Under the pieces are notes generated by a model. It saw nothing but the letters and a program-made list of their open reading frames with translations. It had not been told where the DNA came from and did no database searches. DNA of 64,000 nucleotides from Amoebidium appalachense. Lineage: Eukaryota > Ichthyosporea. This document shows positions 14,528 to 25,474 of this stretch, one piece after another. The position numbers and the translations under genes were made by a program. The number at the start of each line of letters is the position of its first letter. Position 1 is the first letter of the stretch. The stretch covers positions 10,478,001 to 10,542,000 of the forward strand of contig CAVNZM010000003.1 of NCBI GenBank assembly GCA_963693365.1, read 5' to 3'.

Positions 14528-14944
14528 CTAACCAGAATTTAATGCATTTCTTGTTCTGTATTTCAGATTATACATGTCATTCAAAACGTTGTTCTCAAGT
14601 ATTTGAGAGACAGCTTTATTTCCAACTGGCATGTTACACTGCACAATCTTATCATACCCAGCTGGACCCACCCACTGTATGAGATCACCCTTGGGTGTGT
14701 CGTTACCCACAGGGACCTCGCACACTCTGTACATAGGATAGCTAGCTAGCATTGGAGCAGAAGAAAGACTCTCTTGTGGATTTTCACCCTTGTCAACAAA
14801 CACATGTTGGAACTTGGCCCCACCCGTCCACCAACGAAACCAATACACACAATCTTCAAGAGACGACCAAACGACTTTGTTATGACCTATTCTTCCAATG
14901 AGGAACTCCCCCAATATAATCAGGACCATCCCGTTTCTCCTCAA
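14528..14944 (-). CDS. Unrecognised protein, probable C-terminal exon, inside the 15-kb insertion
   Basis: An open frame of about 140 codons follows a possible acceptor (GTTTTAG) near 14960. It includes EDCVYWFRWWTGGAKFQHVF and LIQWVGPAGYDKIVQCNMPV and ends …TRNALNSG and a TAG. Mixed hydrophobic and aromatic composition without repeats suggests a real protein. I do not recognise the family. A further open stretch at 15007-15402 on the same strand could be an upstream exon. The opposite strand also has an open frame (14774-15061), so strand choice is not certain. It is the best candidate for a gene carried by the insertion. Confidence 0.35.
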   Translation of the reverse strand: MRRNGMVLIILGEFLIGRIGHNKVVWSSLEDCVYWFRWWTGGAKFQHVFVDKGENPQESLSSAPMLASYPMYRVCEVPVGNDTPKGDLIQWVGPAGYDKIVQCNMPVGNKAVSQILENNVLNDMYNLKYRTRNALNSG

Positions 14945-15489
14945 CCATACAGTGCACTAAAACAACTTGACACAGCTATTGCACTTCTTAACGAATGTAC
15001 TCGCCGTCACTTGACGTTGACGGTTGCAGACTTTGCATTCACATCATCCGATCCGCAATGATGCTGAGGAGGTTGTGGGGCCCCCGATTGGCTTCCTCCC
15101 AACGTGGCAATACGTCTCTCGCTCCCCTGTACACCATTCGGGTCAACTTGGGGGTCCGTGAAGAAGAAATTTGGATTCAAGCGGGAGTTAGACGGGAAAA
15201 TGTCTAGTGTACCCATGTATAGTAAATGAAAGCATCTATTAGAACGCAACAAAGATGCCGAGAATTTGTGGACCCTAAAACAGGAGATAAGGTATCGAGT
15301 TGGAACTAGACAGTTTTCCTTCTGGTTTCCAGGCTCGTTTAGTAAAAAAGCACCTTTTAAAATGCAACAAAAGTGGACATGACTTAGTGGTCTCCAAAGC
15401 AAGAGATAAGGTATCTAGTTTGAACTAGACAATGTTCAATCTAGTTATCGATCTAGTTTCGAAAAATAAAATGCTTAAGATAAAACAAC

Positions 15490-16685
<1,196 letters not shown>

Positions 16686-17562
16686 CTTGCCGTCTGCATG
16701 CCAGCCCATCTGGGCGAGGGAGATGAGTTATTGATTCTGTTGAGCAGCAACCATGAACCACATCCAAGCATGTAATTCTCCAAAAAAGCCTGCTTATTAC
16801 TTCACGCTGGTACCACGGGGGCACGAGGACGCTGCAACAATAATTTTCAGACGGCATTGAGGGAACTTTAGAAGCTTCTGAAACTTTGTGACACAAACAC
16901 TGCAACAAAAATGCTTAAGAGAGAGCTATATAACAAGGGATTGCTGTAACTGCGGGCACCATCAGGCAGAGGACAAACGAACTTGTTTTTTGTGTTCATT
17001 ACCTTTGACGAGCCCGTGCCCATATAGCCAGCCTCCCCCAAGCCCCGCCCAACACTCGCGCGCACCGGTACGTACCCGGGCAACGTTCACGGTAACCTTA
17101 CCACACAGGCCGGGCGCCGCTGCCAGTGGACCGTGAGTGACTGACAAAGCTCATAAACTTGGCAGCCTTGCTCATGCAAGATCTCGGAAATGTTGCGGTC
17201 GATCTAAGCATAAATGATGATTGGACAAAGACATTTAGCCCAACTATTTTGTAATCCAATCCGATAGCATCACTTGCATAAATTCGCAAGAAACATTCCC
17301 TGTAAGACTAAGTAGGGTTGTAACTTCTACATGTCATGAAAATCCTAGTTATATAGAGTGCGATGCTTTATAATTTTCAGGTGGAAACAGAGGATTTATG
17401 GGTATCACCATCGATGCTCGGATTACGTAACTGCCGCACCATGATCACGGCGAGGCTCAGTACGTAGCCGCGGTTACGTGCGTCTCAGTTTTGTTTTTTT
17501 CTCTCGCGGCAGCTATGTAGATTAGCGGCACGCGTAGCAATAAGCCCTCGATTGAACTGCTC

Positions 17563-17608
<46 letters not shown>

Positions 17609-17641
17609 GTTGCACCCCGCCCCCCCGGGAGCTAGCCTCCG

Positions 17642-17682
<41 letters not shown>

Positions 17683-18264
17683 TGCAGGGCCTGAATCCAT
17701 GCTGAGCTCCCCCCCCCCCCCCCCAACCACCACCACCACCACCACCACCACCTTTTCTTTTGTTAATCCATCGATATCTCCCCGCCCCCACCGGCACCCC
17801 TCCCCCCCCCTCCCCCCCCCCCCTCCCCCCGGGCCCTCCCCTCGAGTCCCCCCCTCCCCCCCCCCCCTCCCGGGCCCCTCCCCCACCCCCCCCCCCCCCG
17901 CCCGCCCTGGGCCCATCGCCCGCACCCCGCCCAGGGCCCCGGCGCGCGTTGCACCCATTTTTAGCGGAGCGTTGGCTCGAGGGGGAGGGTGCACGTGCAT
18001 TGAAAGGTGAAGCTTCAAATTCGAAGCCCGGGTAATTACTGCGCATTGGGGGGGGGGAGGGGGGAGGGGGGGTATGTGTTACGACATGTAGGTGAGCTGT
18101 GATGAGTTGTCGGCACCACTGAGGCCAACAGTACTTCCACCCAACACATGATACGTGTGAAAAATCGGCCCGTACACTTACATCATATGATTTTTAGTGG
18201 AGATAAGTATCAAATTCAAATACATCGTATCACGGTGGAGGTGTGCTTTTTTCTCTATTTATTC

Positions 18265-18302
<38 letters not shown>

Positions 18303-18928
18303 CTTCGTCAAGTACACCTTAATCCGTATTCTGAGATTGTATTACATTTTTGTCCGGATAATCCATACACTTTTGGAACAGTAGAAACTCGCCAGAGTTA
18401 GAGTATGAAATCAAGCACTGTGAAAATTGGTGGGGTTTTCAGTGGCATTTGTATGTGCCCGGGTAAACCGAGTGTGTATGTCTGGAGAAGTAAATATATT
18501 AAGGTTGAGAGCAAGCCACATTTTGGGGGGTATGTTCGTTTAAACTGGTGACTGTGGTGTGTTGTTTGGTGTAGGGCATACATATCTGAAAACTTTGTGT
18601 TTGTTACATCTTCACTGTTACAGTAAAGCCTTCACATAAAGCCTTCACACAGTAAGCCTAGCGGCAGCTCCTATATACAAACTGGTCTCAGAGGAGGGAG
18701 CTCGAAGGGATGGTAGTAGGATAGATGGCGGATGGTCGGGCAAGGGAGCGGGGGAGAGTGGGGGGGGGGGGGGGGGGGGGGGGGTGGCCGCCGGGCCGGG
18801 GGGAGGGGGGGGGGGGGGGGGACGGCCCGGATGGAGGCGGAAGGGGGAGACCGGGGGGAGGCGGAAGGGGGAGACCGGGGGGGGAGGGGGGGGATCTCGC
18901 GCCCCGGGGGGAGGGGGGGGGGGGGGGG

Positions 18929-18983
<55 letters not shown>

Positions 18984-19893
18984 TGCCATGGCGGTATTTT
19001 GAACAGCAACAGCGTAAGATTATGGGAAGACTGGTGTTGCACGAATTCTTGGTGCAGCATGCTCCCATATTGGATGAAGATTCCGTCGTACGTACCGGTG
19101 TGTAAAAGGGGCCCACTGTTGATTAAATTGCCGCGGATGCATACTCCGTGCATATTCCTACTTTTTTTATAAGTCACCAATTTAACGAACATGCCCCCAA
19201 AAATGTTTCTATTAAGATCATTATAAGGCAAAGAATGTGGATGTCAGCTGCTGCCGTACACGTTGTTGGTAGTGCCACGGTGGTGATGCATATGGTGCCC
19301 TGTTTGGGTGAGAGGCTCGGGGGTTGGGGTGGGCCGGGAGCTCCCCCTGGGGACCGGAATGCTGCATGAATATGATATACATACTTCCGAGCGTGCATAT
19401 AACGACGTTATGCTGCACACGTATGCATCATACCGAAAAAATTAGAGCCCATGGCCATTTAATGCATGTTCAATGACATATCTTTCCATGCCATACATGT
19501 GCATGGTGCTCCGAAATGATATCCAAGTATTCGTGGGACGGATCTGATACGTACGGGTGGCCGGGGGAGGGGGGGGGGGGGGGGGGGGGGGAGGGAGGGG
19601 GGGGAGGAGGGGGGGAGGAGGGGGGGGGGGGAGGGGGGGGGGGGGGAGGGGGGAGGGGGGGGGAAGGGGGGGGGGGGGGGGGGGGAGGGGGTAGGTGCCC
19701 TTGGGGGGAGGGGGGGGGGGGGGGAGCCGAGAGCGGGGGGCCGGGGAGGGAGAGGGGGGGGGAGGGGGGGGGGGGAGGAGGGGTGTACATCTGTGTATTA
19801 CTCCGAGTCGAGCTCGCTCGGCGCCCGGTTATATAATTTTGTGCGGGCCTAGGTCACCACCAGGGCTGCCGGGTCGCAAGGTCAGTGCGCTAG
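16686..19893. other. Non-coding part of the insertion, G/C homopolymer rich
   Basis: There is no supported gene. C runs and short (CCA)n sit at 17560-17900, a T run at 18267-18299, and dense G runs at 18750-18980 and 19568-19785. Between them are AT-mixed unique stretches (16690-17520, 18090-18720, 18980-19560) in which I see no recognisable domain. Confidence 0.5.
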
Positions 19894-20503
19894 TGTAAAC
19901 AGTTGAACTAGTTGGGATAAGGCAGAGAACAACTGAATCAGAATAAAGACAGAGAACGGGTAGTAAGGCACACGCGGCCAGGTTACTATATAATGTGCTC
20001 GTTCAGAGTGATCCCCCGTACTGGGACGGCTTGTTTATATAGCCCCCAGGTTCCGGATCATCTGGATGGGTGGCATTGATGCCTTCGTGACTTCTGACCA
20101 GTCAGAAGAGTGCGGTCGTCTTTATGTGCACACAGTGCACCAATAACATGAAGCTAACTAAAAGGATAACTTTGTGGCAAATGATTGGTCAATACTTAAG
20201 CCCGTTTAGGTTTATGCAACTGGGTCTGATTTCCTTATTGGTTCCGTTCGTTTAGCTATAGATGTCGCCTCCGTAGTGGATGAGACTTGCATTCCTATCC
20301 TAGCGGTTCTCGAATTCTATTGGTTCATACTGACTGCACGGCCACTGCATATTGCCGGCGCCGCGGCTCAGTCGTGAGCCGCAGCCCGCGGCTGTCGCGT
20401 GTGATATTGATCTGATCATATGTACACAATATCTACGTGATCACTATGATATGTACAGTATATTCGTAATAGTAAACATGTACGGCGTGTACAGATGTTT
20501 ACA
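19894..20503 (-). repeat. 3' LTR of the gypsy element
   Basis: 610 bases with the inverted ends TGTAAAC/GTTTACA, matching 27525-28134 at all but one position. It contains the GC-rich palindrome GGCTCAGTCGTGAGCC and an ATGTACACAATATC region. Confidence 0.95.
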
Positions 20504-20569
20504 CTCCCCCCCCTTCTCGGGAGCCTGGTGGTATGGTCTGGAGACGGTAAACCACCAGGCTGAGGGAAG
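20504..20569 (-). promoter_or_regulatory. Polypurine tract of the gypsy element
   Basis: In element sense the bases just before the 3' LTR read GAGAAGGGGGGGAG, the usual plus-strand primer of LTR elements. It follows 30-odd bases after the pol stop. Confidence 0.7.
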
Positions 20570-23500
20570 TTAGCGACGTCGGCGCTTCTTTCGTGCGGGC
20601 TGGCTGGCAGGGCCGGCCACCAAAGTACCTAGGTAGTCTGTGAGTGCTCCTGCGGCTGTGTCTTGCAGGCCGGAGTGAGGTTCCCAGGTGTCGTTCTTAG
20701 CCGTGTACCCTTTCCAACGAACTTTGTAAAGGGCTTGGGCAGTTGCCGAGTCGTACTTGTGGGCAATAATTTTTGCCACTTCGAAGGTGGGGGTGGGTGA
20801 ATCTTGCGGACCAGAGTCGGCTGGCGTCATATCAACGTCGTCACGGGGAAAATACGGCTTCAAGTGACGTGCGTGTGCTCGAACGGTGTCCGTTGACCCA
20901 ACCCGCTGAATTTCGTAAGACATGGGGGCGTCGGTAACGCGCCGCAGGACGCGATACGGACCTTCCCATTTAGGTCTGAGTGCCGTGGGTAGACTGTGGT
21001 CGGTGGTGGAGTCTGTGACTGCTTTCAACACCAGACCCTCGAGTTCTGTGGGTTCACGAGCATTTTTGTTAGCCGTGATTTTACTACGACGGGCAGCTTC
21101 AGACATAATTCGTGTGACTGTTTGCCGGGCATACTGCACTCGTTGCAGTAGTTCTCGACGGTATTCCTCCGTCTCCATCCCACATGAAGCCGCAATTGGG
21201 GGGCGGGGGGGCTCGACCGGATCTCTGCCATAAAGCATGAAGAATGGCGTGTCCCCCAAGGAAGAGTGGTAGGCGGTGCGGTAGGAAAACAGTACTTGCG
21301 GTAAGTAGTCAATCCATTCGTGGTGTTTATCCTGCACGAGAGTGGCAAGAATATTCTTAAGTGTGCGATTGAATCGCTCTACGGCACCATTGGTCTGGGG
21401 GCTGTAGGGACTTGCAAAAATTCGTTTTGTAGCCAACACTCGACAGACATCTGTGACCAACATAGCTGCCAAATTCGCGCCGTTGTCTGATACTAAAAAT
21501 TCCGGACGACCGTGACGGCAGTAGATGGAGTCTTCGAATGCCTTTGCCACATCTTCGGCTGTGGGTGTTTTGTGAAATAAAATCACTTCCGGCCAGCGAG
21601 TGAAGAGGTCGAGAAACACCAACAGGGAAACTCTGAGATCAGATTTCGTAGGCATCTCAGTAATGTCCATAGACACGTATTGAAAGGGATAGGTGGGGAT
21701 AAAACCATCGTGAATTCGTAGTTTCTTTTGCATTCGGGGTGTCTTCCGGTATTGACAGGCTTTGCATGTGGTTACCCACTGCACCGAGTCTTGCCATACA
21801 CGTGGCCACCATGCTATCTGGGTAACACGGTGGAAGGTGCGTGCTGCGTCGAGGTGACCTGCGGTTGGGGCGTCGTGACATGCGGCCAAAACGAGGCGCA
21901 CAAGCGTAGACGGCACCCAAATTCGTGGTTCCTTGCTGGGTTTGCGGGGGCCACGCTGTTCTAGGACCCACACATACACAAGGTCATTGTCTATGGTGCA
22001 GCGACTAGCTTCCATCGCGATTTCGTTGCCAAATAATTCGTAGCCCGGTGCTTTTTCCAGGTAGGCCCTGACTTTCGCAATGTGTTTATCAGCCTTCTGT
22101 GCTGACACATACTGTTCATAGGTGGGCATTCGTCCATCCGCTTTTGGGGGAATAAATTCTGGCGGCGTGGTATTAGGTTTCGTGGGTTCAGCTGGGGGTG
22201 GGTGGGTGGCAGCTTGTGCCTGCGCTGTCGCTGCGGCGGAGCGTGTTACCGCAAACACCGTGGACGAGCCCGAGACTGTGCCGATCAGTGAGGGGTATGT
22301 CAGCTCAGTATCTTCGGGTCCTGGTTGCGCATTTTCTTTAGATGGCCGAGAGAGTCCATCAGCATTGCTGTGGTGTTTGCCCGCCCTGTGCTGAATTTCG
22401 TATGTGTATGCGGAAAGCGCCATTTGCCAGCCTGCAACAACAGGTTCCGGTGCATCGCCGGTAGACAGAATGCGCGTCAAGCTGGAGTGGTCGGTTCGTA
22501 ACAAGAAAGGAGCCCCATAGGTGTAAGCGCGAAATGCTTTGCACACAGCCCAATACACACCTAAGGCTTCCCTTTTATTCGCCGCATAATTTCGTTCACT
22601 CTTAGAGAGTGTTCTGCTAGCATAAGCTATGGGTCGTTCTTTGCCGTCATCACCTACCTGCGAAATCACTGCGCCCAGAGCATACTGTGAAGCATCTGAG
22701 TCAACAATAAAAGGTTTGGTGAAATCGGGGTGAGCAAGCACAGGTGCATTAATTAACGCATTCTTAAGGGTATCGTATGCTTTCTCCTGTTCCGTACCCC
22801 ACACCCATGCAGCATTTTTCTGTGCTTTCTTTTTCGTGGCCAAAATAGCTGCAGAATCGGCGTGCAAATTTTTTGCTTCGTCTTTTCGTTGTTTTGCGCT
22901 GCCGTTGCGTTTGGCGGGTTTCGTAGAGGGGGGCATTTTTGCGTGAATTCGTTTTAGTAATTCTGAATCCTCCTTCGAGGTGCCCAGCATTCGCGTGAGT
23001 GGTTCAGCCGTATGGCTGAAATCGTCCACAAATATTCGATAATATGAAAATAACCCGAGGTCACTTCGTAGCTCAGATAAATTTTGTGGGTAGCTTTTAT
23101 TCTTTATTGCTGCCACTTTTTCTGGGTCTACCTTAATACCATCCGGGCATACGCGATGGCCTAAATAGCCAACTTCTTCCATGAACAAAGAGCATTTTCT
23201 GCCTTTCAGTTTTAATCCTGCATCACAGAGCCGGGAAAAACATGAATCTAAATGCCCAAAATGTTCTTCGATAGTGGGTGACATAACTAATATATCATCG
23301 AGATATATGAGTACATGTGTCCACAGCATACCAGCGAATACACGGTTCATCATCCTTGAAAAGACAGCAGGCATGTTACTTACTCCAAAAGGTGCGCGTG
23401 CGAATTGATACTGCCCCCAGGGGGTGGTAAATGCAAGTTTTTCTTTGTCGTTATCGGCTACTTTGACTTGGTGGTAACCACCGTTTAAATCAAGTGCGGA

Positions 23501-25471
23501 AAACACGCGGGCACCTCTGAGCATACCCAGAGCCATGTCAATTCGTGGTAAAGGGTAACCGTCTTTCTTCGTAATCAAGTTCAGCATTCTAAAATCAATG
23601 CAGACTCTTAAAGACCCGTCCTTTTTCGCCACCAACACCATCGGAGCGGAGTAAGGGCTGGACGCAGGCTCAATCACTCCAAACTCTACCCAATTTTGAA
23701 TTTGTTTGTGTAGGCTATCGCGAAGGTGATGTGGGATGTTATAGGGCCTGCGGTACTGTGGTATGGTGGTAGTTACTTCGATCGACAGTTCGTCTAAGGT
23801 ACTCAAACCAAAGTCGTTGTCGTGTGCAGAGAACACATGCTTCCATTTCTTAAGCAGTTTTCGTATCCGTTTCGCCAACGGTTTCCGTTGGTCTGGGGGA
23901 GTTCCAGGCATGTCGTATTCTTCTGGAGGTTTGACCCCAAAAGGCAAGTCGTCGTCTGTGGCGGCTTCCCCGTCGGAGGTACATTCGTGCGTACGCTTTC
24001 GTAAATTATTCGTATCCTCCAGTGCAGTGGTAGATGGTGCCCCATCTGCTGCTTCGATAGTAGGTGGCCCTACCTCTGGTTTTGTTCGTGCTGGATTACC
24101 AAAACCATTCATTTTCGTGGAACTGCGCTGTGTGGTGTTCTCTTTCGTACTCATATTCATAATTTTACTCCGTTCACACACCTTAATACTACCGTTAATA
24201 TTAGTAGCCGCCTGGAAAGTGTGTGGTTCGTGTTCGGTGGGTTCTTCGGTTGATTCCTGCGAAGAAAAGTTCGTTTTAGCAGAGGTACCTAATGGATGGC
24301 CAGGGTGTGGGGTTGTCGCCCTCCTGGTTCCATTACCGGAGTGTGGACGTGCTAAAAGAGTAACAGTGTCATCTGATTGCAAGGGAATAAACATGGCCAC
24401 CTCCGTACCAGGGCCTAGGTACACATGATGGTCCGATGTGTTAGTCAACAACACCTTGCATTCGTATTCGTCCTCGATCACACTTTCTTCGCTAGTGGAG
24501 AGGGGGGGTTCGTTATTCGAAATTCGAGCTAAACTGGTGACACTGCATGCTGTTGTGTAAGCCCGTGAATTAAGTGGACCACATGGAACCACTGTGCCCA
24601 TACAACAGTCTAAAGTTCGTGGTGGTGGTGCGCCGGCAGCGAGTTTTATTTTACACGTTGCGATATTTGACGCATCTACCGGGAGGTGAATACCTGTGGT
24701 GGTAATTAATACGCGAGAAACAGCTGTCTCCTCCGCACTCCCACGCAACCACCACACCGGAATACTGCACCTGCGATTTCCCTTAGCATACATGAACGAA
24801 AGTTCTGCAGCACCGTAATCAATTCGTCCCTGTTGTGGCCCCATGAAATCAACACCTAATAAGGCATCATATGGTAGATTATCAATCACATGCCATCTGT
24901 GCACCACTAGAGCAGATTCGTTGGGAATGGCGAGAGTGAGAGATATACTTCCTTGGCATGTCATTTCGTTACTTTGTGCATCCAGTACACTAAAATTAGG
25001 AACATGCTGAATTCGTTTTCTTGCCACTACAGGGAGAGATTCGTAAAATGCTGTGCTTATACAGCTATGGCTAGCACCAGAGTCGACAACTACTGTGACT
25101 AGCTTCCCATGCACATACATTCGCGCAAGTGTGGCTGTGCATTTATTTTCGTGGGTTAATGTGCACACAGTGGCATTTTCATGCCGTGGTTCTGCAATGG
25201 AGGAGTGCACACGGTCAGCAAAATGCACATTTTTCTTTTTGCGCGGGGGCGGGGTGTGCGTGTGCATGGGGGGGTCAGTACACGGGGGTAACTGTTCGTG
25301 GGGGGGTGGGGCACATGCAGATTCGTGGGAGGGCTCCGAGACAACAGAAATTTCCGCACCAGTAGATTTATTTTGCAATTTATCTGCCAGAGGGGAACAC
25401 AGTTCCAGCTCTGCTATTAAATCAAATACATTATGTTCTACTGGGGAGAGACCAGTCCCTTGCCCGCCTTC
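20570..25471 (-). CDS. pol: Gypsy Pol: protease, RT, RNase H, integrase, chromodomain
   Basis: About 1,630 codons are open in the same frame as gag, immediately after its UAG. Counting from the first TTG at 25378: aspartic protease VVVDSGASHSC near residue 97; RT with SALDLNGGYHQV and YLDD near 692; RNase H with FIVDSDASQYALGA near 890; integrase zinc region H-x-H…CKAC, then catalytic D in SMDIT (about 1237), D in SDNGAN (about 1297) and E in NGAVERFNR (about 1331). A C-terminal chromodomain (VRWKGYTAKNDTWEP, about 1530-1585) leads into a basic tail ARKKRRRR. The chromodomain places it with chromoviruses and would guide integration to modified histone. No stop or frameshift is seen. Confidence 0.95.
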   Translation of the reverse strand, partial: EGGQGTGLSPVEHNVFDLIAELELCSPLADKLQNKSTGAEISVVSEPSHESACAPPPHEQLPPCTDPPMHTHTPPPRKKKNVHFADRVHSSIAEPRHENATVCTLTHENKCTATLARMYVHGKLVTVVVDSGASHSCISTAFYESLPVVARKRIQHVPNFSVLDAQSNEMTCQGSISLTLAIPNESALVVHRWHVIDNLPYDALLGVDFMGPQQGRIDYGAAELSFMYAKGNRRCSIPVWWLRGSAEETAVSRVLITTTGIHLPVDASNIATCKIKLAAGAPPPRTLDCCMGTVVPCGPLNSRAYTTACSVTSLARISNNEPPLSTSEESVIEDEYECKVLLTNTSDHHVYLGPGTEVAMFIPLQSDDTVTLLARPHSGNGTRRATTPHPGHPLGTSAKTNFSSQESTEEPTEHEPHTFQAATNINGSIKVCERSKIMNMSTKENTTQRSSTKMNGFGNPARTKPEVGPPTIEAADGAPSTTALEDTNNLRKRTHECTSDGEAATDDDLPFGVKPPEEYDMPGTPPDQRKPLAKRIRKLLKKWKHVFSAHDNDFGLSTLDELSIEVTTTIPQYRRPYNIPHHLRDSLHKQIQNWVEFGVIEPASSPYSAPMVLVAKKDGSLRVCIDFRMLNLITKKDGYPLPRIDMALGMLRGARVFSALDLNGGYHQVKVADNDKEKLAFTTPWGQYQFARAPFGVSNMPAVFSRMMNRVFAGMLWTHVLIYLDDILVMSPTIEEHFGHLDSCFSRLCDAGLKLKGRKCSLFMEEVGYLGHRVCPDGIKVDPEKVAAIKNKSYPQNLSELRSDLGLFSYYRIFVDDFSHTAEPLTRMLGTSKEDSELLKRIHAKMPPSTKPAKRNGSAKQRKDEAKNLHADSAAILATKKKAQKNAAWVWGTEQEKAYDTLKNALINAPVLAHPDFTKPFIVDSDASQYALGAVISQVGDDGKERPIAYASRTLSKSERNYAANKREALGVYWAVCKAFRAYTYGAPFLLRTDHSSLTRILSTGDAPEPVVAGWQMALSAYTYEIQHRAGKHHSNADGLSRPSKENAQPGPEDTELTYPSLIGTVSGSSTVFAVTRSAAATAQAQAATHPPPAEPTKPNTTPPEFIPPKADGRMPTYEQYVSAQKADKHIAKVRAYLEKAPGYELFGNEIAMEASRCTIDNDLVYVWVLEQRGPRKPSKEPRIWVPSTLVRLVLAACHDAPTAGHLDAARTFHRVTQIAWWPRVWQDSVQWVTTCKACQYRKTPRMQKKLRIHDGFIPTYPFQYVSMDITEMPTKSDLRVSLLVFLDLFTRWPEVILFHKTPTAEDVAKAFEDSIYCRHGRPEFLVSDNGANLAAMLVTDVCRVLATKRIFASPYSPQTNGAVERFNRTLKNILATLVQDKHHEWIDYLPQVLFSYRTAYHSSLGDTPFFMLYGRDPVEPPRPPIAASCGMETEEYRRELLQRVQYARQTVTRIMSEAARRSKITANKNAREPTELEGLVLKAVTDSTTDHSLPTALRPKWEGPYRVLRRVTDAPMSYEIQRVGSTDTVRAHARHLKPYFPRDDVDMTPADSGPQDSPTPTFEVAKIIAHKYDSATAQALYKVRWKGYTAKNDTWEPHSGLQDTAAGALTDYLGTLVAGPASQPARKKRRRR

Positions 25472-25474
25472 CTA
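25440..25474 (-). promoter_or_regulatory. Candidate stop-codon readthrough site between gag and pol
   Basis: In element sense the sequence reads GAA-UAG-GAA-GGC-GGG-CAA-GGG and then, 15 bases after the stop, ACUGG-(7)-CCAGU, a five-base-pair hairpin. Gag and Pol are in the same frame and nothing else interrupts it, which is the layout used by retroelements that make Gag-Pol by suppressing a UAG. The role is inferred, not shown. Confidence 0.5.

Noticed and set aside
18671-19231. Pro-rich or Gly-rich frames near 17.5-19.8 kb
   Set aside because: Translations of C and G homopolymers on both strands.
23763-24428. 221-codon plus-strand frame over the gypsy element
   Set aside because: Antisense of the intact Pol frame between protease and RT.
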